Source: Liolophura sinensis (taxonomy: Eukaryota > Mollusca > Polyplacophora > Chitonida > Chitonidae). Taken from it: DNA of 64,000 nt. Under the pieces are notes generated by a model. That model saw nothing but the letters and a program-made list of their open reading frames with translations. It was not told where the DNA came from and made no database searches. The position numbers were made by a program, and so were the translations under genes. This document shows positions 48,806-61,941 of the stretch, piece after piece. Each line of letters opens with the position of its first letter. Within the stretch, counting starts at the first letter, position 1. Where the stretch lies: NCBI RefSeq assembly GCF_032854445.1, contig NC_088304.1, positions 33,412,810-33,476,809 on the forward strand, in the 5' to 3' direction.

Positions 48806-49853
48806 TCAGCAATCCACAATAAGCAACATCCAGTATAATTAGCCATCCCAACCACCGCAATATGCAACAACCAGCTTAATTGGCCAACCAAACCGCAATA
48901 AGCAACAACCAGTGTAATTAGCCAACCAAACCGAAATAAGCAACAATCAGTATAATTAGCCAACCAAACCACAATGAGCAACAATCAGTATAATTAGCCA
49001 TCCCAACCGCAATATGCAACAACCAGCATAATTGGCCAACCAAACCGCAATAAGCAACAACCAGTGTAATTAGACAACCAAACCGAAATAAGCAACAATC
49101 AGTAAGTATAACTAGCCAACCAAACCGAACCAAAATAAGCAACAATCAGTATAATTAGCCAACCAAACCACAATTAGCAACAGCCAGTACAATTGGCCAA
49201 CCAAACAGAAATAAGCAACAATCAGTATAATTAGCCAACCAAACCGAAATAAGCAACAATCAGTATAACTGGCCAACCAAACCACAATAAGCAGCAACCA
49301 GCATAAATGGCCGACCAAACTGTAATTAGCAACAACCAGTACAATTGGCCAACCAAACCACAATTAGCAACAACCAGTACAATTGGCCAACCAAACAGAA
49401 ATAAGCAACAATCAGTATAATAAGCCAACCAAACCGCAATAAGCAACAACCAGTACAATTGGCCAACCAAACCGCAATAAGCAACAACCAGTACAATTGG
49501 CCAACCAAACCCAATAAGCAACAATCAGTATAATTAGCCAATGAAACCGCAATAAGCAACAACCAGTACAATTGGCCAACCAAACCACAATTAGCAACAA
49601 CCAGTACAATTGGCCAACCAAACAGAAATAAGCAACAATCAGTATAATAAGCCAACCAAACCGCAATAAGCAACAACCAGTACAATTGGCCAACCAAACC
49701 GCAATAAGCAACAACCAGTACAATTGGCCTACAAAACCGCAATAAGCAACAATCAGTATAATTAGCCAACAAAACCGCAATAAGCAACAACCAGTACAAT
49801 TGGCCAACAAAACCACAATGAGCAAAACCAAGTACAATTGGCCAACCACAGTT
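48806..49853. repeat. 39-bp minisatellite, about 27 copies
   Basis: The unit type is AACCGCAATAAGCAACAACC, then AGTACAATTGGCCAACCAA, 39 bp. Variants alternate CAACCAGTACAATTGG with CAATCAGTATAATTAG. A few copies have short insertions (near 49110-49130). The period of 13 codons leaves several minus frames open, giving hydrophobic Trp/Leu/Val/Cys ORFs up to 213 codons (49326-50053). These resemble membrane proteins but are repeat products. The unit is unrelated in sequence to the 39-bp array at 19634. Confidence 0.97.
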
Positions 49854-51504
49854 CTGTACAAGGTTTTATGTGTCAGGTCTAACATATAAACCCACCCCGT
49901 ATCCTTACCAAGGATGGACAAATGAAAATGCTCTGGTGAATTTTGACGATAAGGAATACTAAAAAGTATCAAATGCAAAATATCTTTGAAAATAAAAAAA
50001 AATGAAAGAGAGTACTTTAGGTTTGTTGGAGGGTAAACTAGTAGTACGACCATGCCATGTTACAGCTCCTGGAATGTCTACAAGAACAACTATCCACATG
50101 TCCATTCGAATGAAAATACAATCTGGCACAGGCACTTCAGACAAATTTTACCCCTAAAATCTAACATACTTTATTTAAACCAGACTGGGAACTACACTAC
50201 CATCCACTTTACCCATTTCGATGAGGACGTCATTAATGTTGCAGGATTTCTGTTCAATTACCTTGATTAGAATTTTAAGATGTATTGAAAAAGGTCATAG
50301 CTTCTTAATACTTACTTCCCATGATGATACAACTAGGCAATACACAAATTATGATTTAAAACAGGTCTACAAACTTCTTTAACTTCAGAGATTCATTTCT
50401 AACAAGAAATATAACATTAAGCAGCTGAAGAATGAATTATCTTATTTGTCCAAATTTACAGGCTATTAGTCTGCTGGGAACTATAAGAAGTCAATATACC
50501 ACACAGTCTGTTATCTTGTGTATATACGTAAGTGCTATTGGTGCACACTGTACTAATGGACTATCGTGCGAGGTCCACGGGTGGAACATGCCAGCTGCAC
50601 GAAGAGTCCCACAGGTAAAGAGAAAAAACAGCGCACTTGACTATAGGCACTATATCAATAATTCCACAGCAAATAAAGCTTACATTAAGCACTGCACACA
50701 ACAACCACCTAATGACATGACTGATAGGCAAGAGAGGGCATCTCGAATCATCAGTAAGCCTCCACCCAGGGGCAATGTCCTCCCAGAGGGGGACGTGGGG
50801 GGGGGGAGTTGTGGGAGCTCCGTATAGCCCAGTGACATGTCTGATCCGCCAGAGATATCAGCATTTCCTTCATCCGCATTAAGTAACAAAGATTACCCCA
50901 GGTGTATCATAACCTTTGAGCTGATCCACCGTGCTTGCATAGTCCACCTGTCCATTCAGCACCATAGTGACCAGCAACAAGCGTATTTAACCCTGACAGA
51001 AATCGATTAAATTAAGTGGTACTCTAATATGACTAATTCTTTTTTGTTAACAGTCAAGGGAGGAGAGGGAGAATAAGTTATATGTCCACTTTGCTTTGGG
51101 ACAGAATTATCAATTCCTTTCCACTAATTTCTTCAGTGCTTGGGTCCACATCAAACGTGTAACAGTATCTGACATACCTATTAGCACAAAACATAAGACT
51201 AATTTTTATTTTTAATTTTTACTTACACTTTATAACAATAATATCTACAGTAATTATGTTACAAACACACAAATTTGCTCAACAATTTCCACACCCCAAG
51301 ATTTTCAAATTGTGCAAGGAATTCTGTTTAATTTGCACTGAATGTTTTGGCAGCGGAATCTTTAAATAATCTAATTCGTAAAGAATCCTAGTATGGTTTC
51401 CACTAAAACCATTGTGATCCTCTATTAAGCGATCCATCAAGTGATTAGCAATGCCATTTTCACCTGCCACTCACTCCAAAGACCTCTAGCTAAGAACAAC
51501 TCAC

Positions 51505-51565
51505 CTGAAATACAACTTCCAGCCTCATCAATAGCACAAGTCTTAATTAAGGTCCATTTGCGACA
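51505..51565 (-). other. Candidate 61-nt cassette exon or ratchet site
   Basis: The minus strand shows a T15 tract ending in ACTTGCAATTAAG, then 61 nt, then a perfect donor TTTCAG|GTGAGTTG. Read in phase 0, as required before exon 43151-43199, the codons CRKWTLIKTCAIDEAGSCIS are open. The extra base then makes the next codons GAT TGA, a stop. The sequence just before the donor (TTGTATTTCAG) could itself act as an acceptor, which makes a recursive-splice site the second reading. There is no protein similarity to support it. Confidence 0.2.
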
Positions 51566-54500
51566 CTTAATTGCAAGTAAAAAAAAAAAAAAATTTGTGA
51601 AATTGCATTTCTGATTCTCTTCAATTTCCTCTTTTCTATCCAAAGAATGTTTATTCTACCACTTCTATGCACGAACTGAATTAGAAAAAGTTAAAAATCA
51701 ATCTCACATGTAAATCTGAGAAAACTACATCTTCTCCGCATACCAATGAACACAGAGAGTAACTTTGCCTGTGACGCACATGTATCCTAATTCAATCATG
51801 AACAGGTTGGAAATGATCCAACTCTTTTGAGATTGAGGCAGAAAATACCTACACAAAAGAGAAGGAAAGGAAAGATGGCAGACATACTGACTGCCACCTA
51901 CCCTAAATGCAGACCATGAAGAGTGGAGGCTATCAGTGGCATGTTTAAGAGATCATAACTGTCAGGTATAATTTTGCCATCAGAGGATCTTTGCTAACAA
52001 CACCTGTACGACATTAATACAGGTTAAGCAGCCATCCGGTAAGATAACGGATTGCCAGGAAAGGAAAGCTGCATACCTTTATCAGTATCCTTTCCCATCT
52101 ATCAAAATCTCGGCTAAACTGTGGGAATCTACCTTCATTTTCTCCTCTATATATAAACTTCTGAGTGAGATGCCTGGAGATGGGGTGATTTCCAGCATTT
52201 TACCCCCAGCATGTGGGCCCTCCCTGATCAGGAAAACAGATGTTGACAGGGCAAAGACTGAGGCCCCACAGTGGGGGTTATGATAGCTGCATGTCAAACA
52301 TTTCAGGATCATGCCTGAAAAATAAATCCCACCCTCTTCACTGTGAAACAGGACAATGACATAGTTGCTAAGGTCCCATCGTCTGATTATCTCTATGTCC
52401 CAGGTCTGCTATTGCCATCCAAACTATATACATATCCATATACATATAAATCGTCAAGACACAGTGTACTTACACTTTCCCATATGAAATATAGGAACTA
52501 TGAGAAGAATATTCACATGGGGGCAAAATTTTTCTTTGCAACCATATTGAGTGCAGGCAAACATTACGTCCCCTTCCAATATTAAAGAATTTATTATCTT
52601 TTTTTTTGTAATTTCTTCACATTTATCTAATAATTACTTCCCTAAGAAATGCAGCAGCATGTTTTGTAAACAAACAGGGAGGACAGGGATAAGAGACAGA
52701 AAAAAAGGCCGGCTGATGTACTTGGGCTAGGTGTATGATGCTGTGATAAGACTGAGCATAATTCCTCCTGATGCCCTAGTCAATAAAAAATTCTCTGCAT
52801 GTCACATCAACAGCTGTTTCCTCCCTACTCACCCAGATGCAGAAGCACAAATTTCAGACAAAATCCAGCATGATATTAACTAGCCAGTCATGTCCATCCA
52901 TAGAATGTCTGGAAACATTGTTTGCACCAGGCTACCAAGGCTATTTGCCGAAAATGAAAAACATTTCCTGACTAGTCATATTTCACCCAGTCTTTCCCTT
53001 TCCCTGTCTCTCCCATCCTACAGCAGCTGAGTATACTTAATAAAAGTAACCCATTCATGTTTCCATGGAAATTAGCTCACACAAATTAAAGTAGTTTTGT
53101 TAGTGTTTATTTACAAGCTTCACCTTGAACTGTGTGTCGCTACGTACCACTGGGCTTATCATGTTGCTCAGCCATTCAGGCATCCATTGAGGAGATTGGA
53201 CAGTTTTATTGAGGCGCCCGATATTAAAGCGCTCCACCCTTTCACCTGTACTGGCAAAGGGAATCTCGCCGGTAATCGCCCATCCTCTCTCACATGGCAG
53301 CACCGTGCTTGGCATTGATCAACACTAACCCAGGTGCATGCTGGTCAGGCGTACATAAGGTTTATTTCTACCTCCTGAAGCAGAAGATTCTGATGCCATT
53401 TCCCGAAAGCGCTATCAATTTAAACACTGACCCTCGTCTTTTATCCCCGAGACTGGCCGGGCAATATACAAATGAGGGGTGAGGCTTAGACGTACGTGTG
53501 AAATCATTGGAAAACTCCATTCTCGCCAGGCAAGATGGGTCATGCTCCTTTCTTAATGTCCACTATAGAAGAAGCCCGAGTTACCATCGGAATTTGGTTC
53601 CGATCGCCTTTGAAGATCAATGCCAGAAAAGCACTCTGGCCGTCTCCCATAATTATCAATTACTGATATTGTGTCCAATCTAAATGTAAGAGTCTTGGTA
53701 TTTTCCTGGATGCCCAGATCAAAGAGGAGCCTGTGATTGTACTAATGCACAGCGGTGATTAACTGCGCGGGGTCTCCACAAAACCTCCTTCTCCTCACCC
53801 TTATCCACATTACCTCTCTCCACTCCAGGGTCAAACTCGCTCCTTCAGACCCATCACCCCCACCCTCCAAACCTCACTTAACTTCCTCATTACCTACCTC
53901 AAGATGGACAAATTCAATTTAGAGCTAAGAAAAACTTATCTTGTGAAAGGTGAACCCCAGTGACCTACAGGGGTTTGGAACCACCTACATACATTCTACC
54001 CTGCACAGTGAACTTATTCAAAATCATTCCTAACACCTGTGCACTAGACTTCTATAAAATTCACTTGAAAAAGCACATACAGTCGTAAAAATGATATTTT
54101 TATGCCAACACTTAAGCCTTTCTGATCAAAAAAAAAAAATCAAAAAGAAAAATCGATCAGAATCAAGCAAAATCTATCATGTGAGAAAAGAATGCTACAC
54201 TTGAGGTGAAACACAGCTGCAGAATAGCCTGTGATATTAGACCCCAGAAGAACCAAGACCCAGCTAATATCATCACAGCATCATATACAACTGTACATGT
54301 ACAAATACTGTGTGGGTGGGAGTTTCGTGGTTGTGGGGGTGGGGGGATGGGGGGTGGGGAGTTGGTTGCCTACATTCATATTTCTAAAACTCCTGCTAAG
54401 ACAAAGTCATAGAGTGTACGTGTCTATTCAGCCTGTATGAATTATTTGTCTGTTTTTCCCTGGAGCACAAGCAAACGGAAGGCATACAAGGTTTAAAATT

Positions 54501-54873
54501 GTAGGAGGATTGAAAATCAATATGCCTTTAGATATATATGTGCTTTCTCATAACGCAATTAACCTATCCGCTGACATCTTTAGTATAACTGCGATTACAC
54601 TCCAGAACAATTCAACGATGACACACACACAACAAATGTCATTATCGTGCAGCTGTTATTATATTGCAATCCACACTACCTATAGGGATAACGCTTTTCT
54701 CCATTGCTTTTGTTCATTTTTCCCCCCTTTTTAGTCTTTATGACAACGCAAGCATGGTACAGGTGAAGAAATAAAATGAACCGTCCCTTGCATTGACTCC
54801 ATCTGAATTCAGACATCCATCTATTTCTCCTTCCCCCTTTAATCACAATCCAATTTTCTATAGCAGTTTAAGA

Positions 54874-55078
54874 CCCACTGTAATATAGGCACAAGGACCA
54901 GTGTAATAATGGCACAGCAACCAATGTAATAATGGCACAGTGGCCAATGTAATAATGGCACAGTGACCAATGTAATAATGGCACAGTGGCCAATGTAATA
55001 ATGGCACAGTGACCAATGTAATAATGGCACAGTGGCCAATGTAATAATGGCACAGTGACCAATGTAATAATGACAAAA
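54874..55078. repeat. 23-bp minisatellite with 46-bp higher order
   Basis: About nine copies of AATGTAATAATGGCACAGTG plus ACC or GCC occur. The GACC and GGCC versions alternate for at least six units, so the array has evolved as a 46-bp dimer. The His/Tyr/Ile-rich ORFs on the minus strand (54839-55161) are artefacts. Confidence 0.95.
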
Positions 55079-55187
55079 TATGCACTATTACAAAGTCTAC
55101 GGGTTATAAGGATTGTATCCTTCAACAACATACTGAAGACCAAAATCAAATGACCAAACACATGAGCAGATGCTGAAAGGCACTACA

Positions 55188-55222
55188 CTCACACTACACC
55201 ACACTACCCTACACACACACAC
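55188..55222. repeat. CA/CTA-rich simple sequence
   Basis: Irregular ACTACAC and ACACAC words. Confidence 0.75.
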
Positions 55223-58200
55223 AAATCATAAAGAGAACTCCTGGACGTCTTCTCACTGGCCATGGCATTGTAACTAGTGGTTTTTTTTATGGCTCACAGA
55301 TTATTCTGAAAGCAGGACAAAGCCTGAAATGACAGAGCCTACCTGTTCCACTAACAATGGCAGTGTACAAGAGAAGGACATAGGGGGAAGGGGGCTACTG
55401 GGTCTGGGTCTCAGAGAGAGTGTGAAATCCAGACACTGTGATACGGCATCATATACAGGTGGGGACATCAGGTGTGCGGGGCTATCACCCAGCACAACTG
55501 AACAAGGCCTCAATGTTAGGATTCTGCATGTCCAGCCACATTCACACGCCATTATCATTTTCTCTCCACATTGACACCTAGCTTTCCAATTTGTGCCAAG
55601 TGATGACATAATGTAGACAGCAAGTTGCAGTCTTTACGACCAACAGCTGACTCATCGCAAAGACTGTTTTCACAGTTGTTGGTGTATATTTCAAGTCGAT
55701 ACAGATGAATATTGTATGTTCAACTGGTCATGCGTGACTGGGTCATGGTGCACTTGTATCTCATGTCATTCACACCTTGTATTAGTTTATCACAGGTAAC
55801 TTGACAACTGACCCTCCTAGTCTCTTTCACAACTCTCTCAGGCCATGCACCACCATTCTCCTCTCCCCCCCACCACCCACCCCCCACCTCCTAACACTGA
55901 AGGCTTACAGGGCGAACAAAACCGGACAAGAACAAGAGCGTACGATCTGATTTGCTCATCCCTGGAGAAAAACCGATCATACCTCTTCACTGACCTATAA
56001 TCATTTGTGGAAATTATTTAACGCTCAACACCAAGTATATTAATTAGGTTAATCAGTTGAATCTGGGAGTAAATGGCACTAATTATCAGTGTGTTGAATG
56101 TGAATGTAATGCCACCCCTCCCTGTAAGCGTCCAGCATCAGCCAGGTAAACACTATCAGGTGCAGTATGACCACACTCCGAATTCCCCAACAGACAATTT
56201 CCATCTGGAACATATTCTTTGCAGCCGCTAATTCACAAAAGCGCACCTGCTAGACTGATGGCCTGATTTCAGTTCTCGCTTATAACTGGCACAACGAACG
56301 GAGCTGTAGAAATGATTACCTCCCTTAAAGACCATGTCCGAAGGCTCTGCCATCAAGAGAGGCATTTATGCATTCCCATATCGCATTACATGTACATTAA
56401 GATATAAAAACACTAGCAATTACACGTTCGTTCTTTTTTTTTTTCATTATTTATCCATTCCATGGAAATATCAAACATGAGGTGAAAACCCAATCGCTCA
56501 TCTTTTCTCAGAGCACTTTGCAGCAACATTAAGGATAGGAAAAAGAAGAGAGAAAAAATGTCACTAGAGTAAAACTAATGTCTGAATGCATTGTGGTTAG
56601 AATCTGTCAAGCTGCTTAAGTGTAGGAAGGGAATTATAGGAAGTTCCCAAATTCCTTTTGCCCTTTCCACATAATATCTCTCATGCAGCCAGTTCTCATG
56701 TAGCTCACATTAATTTTCAGTGAGATGCCAACTGAAGGTTTTAGACTACTGCAGCTGGATGACAACCCCCCAATTACATGGTGCTACTTTGGAGCACAGG
56801 CAAGTGGTTATGGGTGATTCGTCACTGCAATGACTGAGGACTCTATGGCCGTTTTTCTGGGCCTTTATGTAACCCCTATTGTGCCCACATAAAGGGAAAC
56901 ATCCCATACTCCATAATATTTCATTAATTTAGCTTTAATTAGAAGGTGGCAATATGCCAATAATGCCTCAATGATAGCTCTGTTTCATCGTTTGCACACT
57001 GATCACTATACAAGGCTCGAACTACGTCGCTGAAGCCCTACCGGCTGATCCAACAGCTATTAAAAATTCACAAGTCCTATAGTCTAGGATATTGAAAGCC
57101 CACTGACAACATAGCTTCTTACGTTATTAAAATTTAACATGTTGAATCGCAGTCACGCTGATGTACAGTAACACATTGTTAGACTGCAAACAAGCTAATC
57201 ATAGCATAATGATGAACAGAACACCTAGACGTAATCAAGCAATTGATAAGAGAAACTGACAACATCTTCCAAAATGTTCCTTCAAATTCAAGATCTGCAG
57301 TAAAAGGTGTGAAAATCTGTCCACAATTCCGGTTTCTTGTTAAACCAGTAATCACCCAGCAGTCAGTGATCATCAGGTCAACTCACGTAAATCTCTGAAC
57401 TCAAATAATGAACAAAATCATTTAATTTTAAATCAACAGTTAAAAAAAAAGCCAAAAAAAAAAAAAAAACTGGGGCTGATAAAATAAATCATTTAGTAAT
57501 AAAACTAAATAAAATTTATAAAGTCACAAGATTTTTCTACTTTTGTCCAATGAAAAAAAATGACTTTGTTAAATGAAAAACAAAATACACAGACTATTTT
57601 GGAATCCTCAACTTTCCCAATGAAGGGTTAAATGTACAGTACACCTTAGATGCTTTATAACACTGAACCTTACATATTTTGGGTTATACACCCAGTTTAA
57701 GACTCTGGAAGCACATTAGCTCAAGATACTGGGCTTGATATCAGGCCCTGAATAATATTGGCAAATGGCGAGTTCACACAAACTATGCACAGGCCAAATA
57801 TCACATCTGAAATTCTAACTCTTACTGTTCTCCTTTGTTGAGCTATCACTAGTAAATATTTACTCAAACTCTCTGTGTTTATTTAAACCTGTCAACTGTA
57901 GCTTACATCAGCTCCCAGCCATAGTTTAACCCCTCTTTACAAACAAAAACTGGATGTGATTGTAACAAAAAGTCACAATCTCAAATTTCACCAGTTCAAT
58001 GAAAAATGGCGCAAAAAAGGTTTTTTTTTTTTGTTTTTTTCAGGGGGGGATGGTAGGTTTGGAGTGAAGAAAGAAAGTCTAAATTATGCCACAATCATGT
58101 GGTCTTAGCTATTTTAAATTATTGTCTACAATTCTCTGTTTATATAACTGAATATCTGTCAGTGTCCCTAGACCAGTTTGACCAGGGGTGAAGATCATTA

Positions 58201-58329
58201 AAGGAACAATGTGCCTATATCCAAGATTAATTTATTTGAGGTGTGAAAATTGGTCAGTATCAGGAACACATAGCAAGTTTTATGAGGACAATCCAACGTA
58301 GATTAACTTCTAAAACCATGACATACCTG

Positions 58330-58470
58330 TAGACCAAAATTGACCAGCAATCCATCATAGGGTCATGACAGACAGAACATCCTGCCAGCAAAGCATCCCG
58401 CAATAAATTTGCAGCCCATCATAGCATAATCAAGGACAGAGGATCCTGCCATCAAGCATTCTTTAAGCTA
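58330..58470. repeat. ~75-bp direct repeat, 2 copies
   Basis: CATCATAG…CATGACAGACAGAACATCCT…GCCAGCAAAGCAT recurs as CATCATAG…AAGGACAGAGGATCCTGCC…ATCAAGCAT. The copies are diverged. Confidence 0.6.
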
Positions 58471-61386
58471 GATTCCTGGTGCCATACACACACAGGATAA
58501 ATTTATTAAGATCGAGCCTAAGTTCAAACTTCCGAGGCTGATTCCATTAAAACATGCAATACCAGTCCCTGTTCATGTGCCCAGCAAACTCTTTCAGCCC
58601 CACCCAGTAATTATGGAATTATTCCCACAGCTACTATTCATGTAACAACCACCACCACCACCTCCACCCCCTCTCCCACCCCCACACCCCTCATAAATGG
58701 CATAGAACATGTGAATCCAGCACTTACTAACATGTGTATGTGTAATTAGTATCACAGATCAACCAATCATGTCTATTGTCACCTGGCTCCTCCTACACCT
58801 TATGAATATTCATGAGGCATGTCGTCACCTCTGACAAATTGAACTCACATACCTGTTACAACCCTAAGTCCATCCAGCTGGGGGCCTAGCCCTAATATAT
58901 GCACTCATTATGTGTGCAATTTCTGTTTGATCAGCATGCACTTACATGACTTAGCCTCTGGTTCTCAAAGTAGTTCAAAGTGGCGTGAAAACATTTATGC
59001 TAAAATCATGATATCAACTTTCAGTATGTTCCGTGATTTAACTTAAGAAGAATTCAGTCATGAAGTTCTTCCTTGGAACACCACTCAGTACTGACCGTCC
59101 ATTCTCATTCTCAGACTTATTTCTGTCTTCTTTTGCGAAACTGGTCAACATAAAATACCACCAAGCCAACTGCAAATGGTGAAGTGCATATATACCATTC
59201 AAATAGTGGATCTTAACTGAAAAGATTACTAGCCAATCATAATGAGATCAGTTACAATGTAACTGTAAATGACTGACCAATCTCATGTACCTCTATTACT
59301 TATTTACTTAAAGTTTCACGTTACTTTAAACAATATTTTGGCCATATGGCAACAATGTCTCTGTCAAGTCTCAAATACTATCTATTAATTCGGCTGGAAA
59401 CTAGAAAAACTAGAATAAGGTGCCCTGGTATTGCCTGTAAGTTTGCCCTACAGACTTGTACATACAGTATCAAGCAGCAAGTCCTCTCCCCATCCCCCAC
59501 CCCTCTGACGGTGAAGAATGAAGCTCCAGCCCTTCCTGAGAAGCATTGTACATTTCGCCCTGGAGCTATAACCTTTCGACAAAAGCTTAAAACCCACCTG
59601 GAGGTTGAATAATTGAACGCATCACGTTTTCTGGAAGATGTTAAGCAAGATGTTGCGCACTTCCTGTGTGCTGGCTAAACGACAGCGTAGAGACGAGCGA
59701 TCATCTTTCCCGTCTTAACAAGGAGAGGTTAATCAGTGCAGCTGATGGCTTCGTTACACAAATTAATCAGTATACGCCCCGAAACATACCTCGCAGAGTT
59801 TCGACATCAACCCTGCATTCCACGGCGTGGAGGAATTGAGTCACTTATCTGTGCCACACCGCCTGTACACTTACGTCTTGAGGCAACTTATCTACACAGA
59901 AATGTTTCTTGGCTCGAATATAGCAGCATCCCTTCATGATACAAATAAGTGTGTTTTTACCCACATCTTCAAATCCACGTAATTTCCTCATCAGCTGTTT
60001 GTGATATTTTCACCCTCACTTCACGATACGAGTGTTTTATCTGATGTGACATGTTGAAATTCAAAACACAATAAAAAACCACAGCAGAAAAAATGAATAA
60101 CCTTTCTAAAATATTCTGTCATCTTTATTTCCTCCACCTTCTATAGCCACAAACATATCATGCCTTAAGAGAAAAACAGAAATCCCGCTACGCTCAATTC
60201 TATAAATACCTAGCTTTTATCTCAACGCATCAATTATAGAGCATTCTCATCTTCCCACACAGCATTCTGCACTGTTCTATGACATCAGTATAAAACCAAT
60301 TACCTTCAGCACCTGTTTGTAGGTGGTAGAGTGTTTTGGTTTTTAGCACTGAGCACTGAAGTCTTCAGGCAGAGCTCTGCTAGTTAAGCCTGAATACCCC
60401 TTATAAACACAGTCTAACAGAGAAAAACAAATATCCCAGGGAGGGGCACATACCAGGCATTCTAGATCAAAGGGCCGAATACAATGGCTTGAGAGACAGC
60501 AGCTATTTCAGACTGCTCTTTTGCAGTCAACGGACAAGTTGAGCTTAGCTATCCCACCGCGAGACTGCAGCCAAACCAAAATTCGTTAAGGTTCTGTTTC
60601 GGTCACGAGTAAAACAATGCACTATCTTTCATTCATCTTCCTTAACCACACTATAATTTACCCTAAACCTTAATTTTCCCTCATTGCAAATGTTGATTCA
60701 TCAAACTCAGGGCCAAACAGGCCACTGGGACAAATTACATCTTGTATCGTGCAAGGAAGGGTTAACACACCTAACACCACACATAAACCCGTCAGATGGA
60801 CTCAATCCAAGACCCAATTGTACGTGCACAGAAAACGAGGGTGACATTTTGATTTTCTAAGATCTGGATGAAATATGCCATGTAAAACAACACTGGGTGA
60901 ATGATGCATCCTGGGAGAGTTACAGTCACATGTACCAAAATTCAACTTCAATATAGGCATATATGGGGTGATATGACATAATCAACAGGCTTTAAGGCTA
61001 TCATTTTCAAGGTGAAGGGATTGGAATCTAAGGAGACAGTTGAGTGGGAGTTGCAGTTTAATTTAGGTCTTATCCATGGGTGGATCAGTACTACTAGCAG
61101 AAATTCGTAGCTCCCAGAGACATACTCCTCAGTCCAGCCAGAGTAAGGGAAGGCCATTCGCGTAACACAACAGCATTCACTACGCATCTCATGTATATGT
61201 GTGTACATACTGTATTTATCCCTTGTAATTACTACCACCAATGGGCATAAGACTAATGACAGTTTCGTCGTCACAAATACAAGGCCTACATATCCTATCA
61301 AATATGCCATCAGTGGTTAAACTGCCGCTGAATGCTGAACCCAGACCCTTGGAGTACATGTGTAGTAGTCTAGCCACTGTCCTCCC

Positions 61387-61428
61387 CTACAACACCCCCC
61401 CCCCTTCCCCCTCTCCCTCCCCCTGGTT
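61387..61428 (-). repeat. C-rich tract (G-rich on minus strand)
   Basis: C-blocks are separated by TT and T. The Musashi transcript would carry the G-rich strand, so an RNA G-quadruplex is possible here. Confidence 0.7.
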
Positions 61429-61912
61429 CCGCAGTGGGCCAGAGGCTTATTAGACATCAGTGCACAGCCACTGGTTAACCCATAGGCTCTGTCTATTTAG
61501 ACTAATAACAGCAATGTATTATATTGACTTGACCTTCTGTAGTTGTCAGTTCACACAGCAAAGGATATGTAAACATAACAACACTTCTGAGCCCAGGCTA
61601 CATGTATGCATCTAGACACTGTATGTAATACTGCTGTGGGGGTGTAGGATTTGCTGTGGGTGGGTGGAAGCCCCTGTTTGGGCGAGGGGGGGAGGTTAAA
61701 CGGCTAACTGCAATTTTGTAATTTCTGTCCACGTAAAAAATGGACGCTACATTTTGATTATTAATACAGAATTTAAAACTTGGTGTTCAAAAAAATAAAC
61801 AAATTGTTTACATCAAAACACCAGACGCCACCAGGCCTTTTTCTTCTCATGAAGGTTTTACATGCTTGGCTATACATCAATGGCTGTGTGAAAAAGTGGA
61901 GCAGCTAGACGA

Positions 61913-61941
61913 AGGGGGGGAGGGGGGGTAGGTGGTGGAGG
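61913..61941 (+). repeat. G-rich tract
   Basis: G-runs of eight and seven are followed by GGTGGTGG. Confidence 0.8.

Noticed and set aside
49326-50053. Minus-strand ORFs of 157-213 codons with a membrane-protein look
   Set aside because: They are translations of the 39-bp minisatellite. All related frames are open because the period is 13 codons.
50955-50975. RE1/NRSE-like word TTCAGCACCAT
   Set aside because: Only the left half matches the REST site; the right half does not.
60948-61310. 120-codon minus ORF with hydrophobic start
   Set aside because: No family motif, no splice-consistent borders and no link in phase to Musashi.
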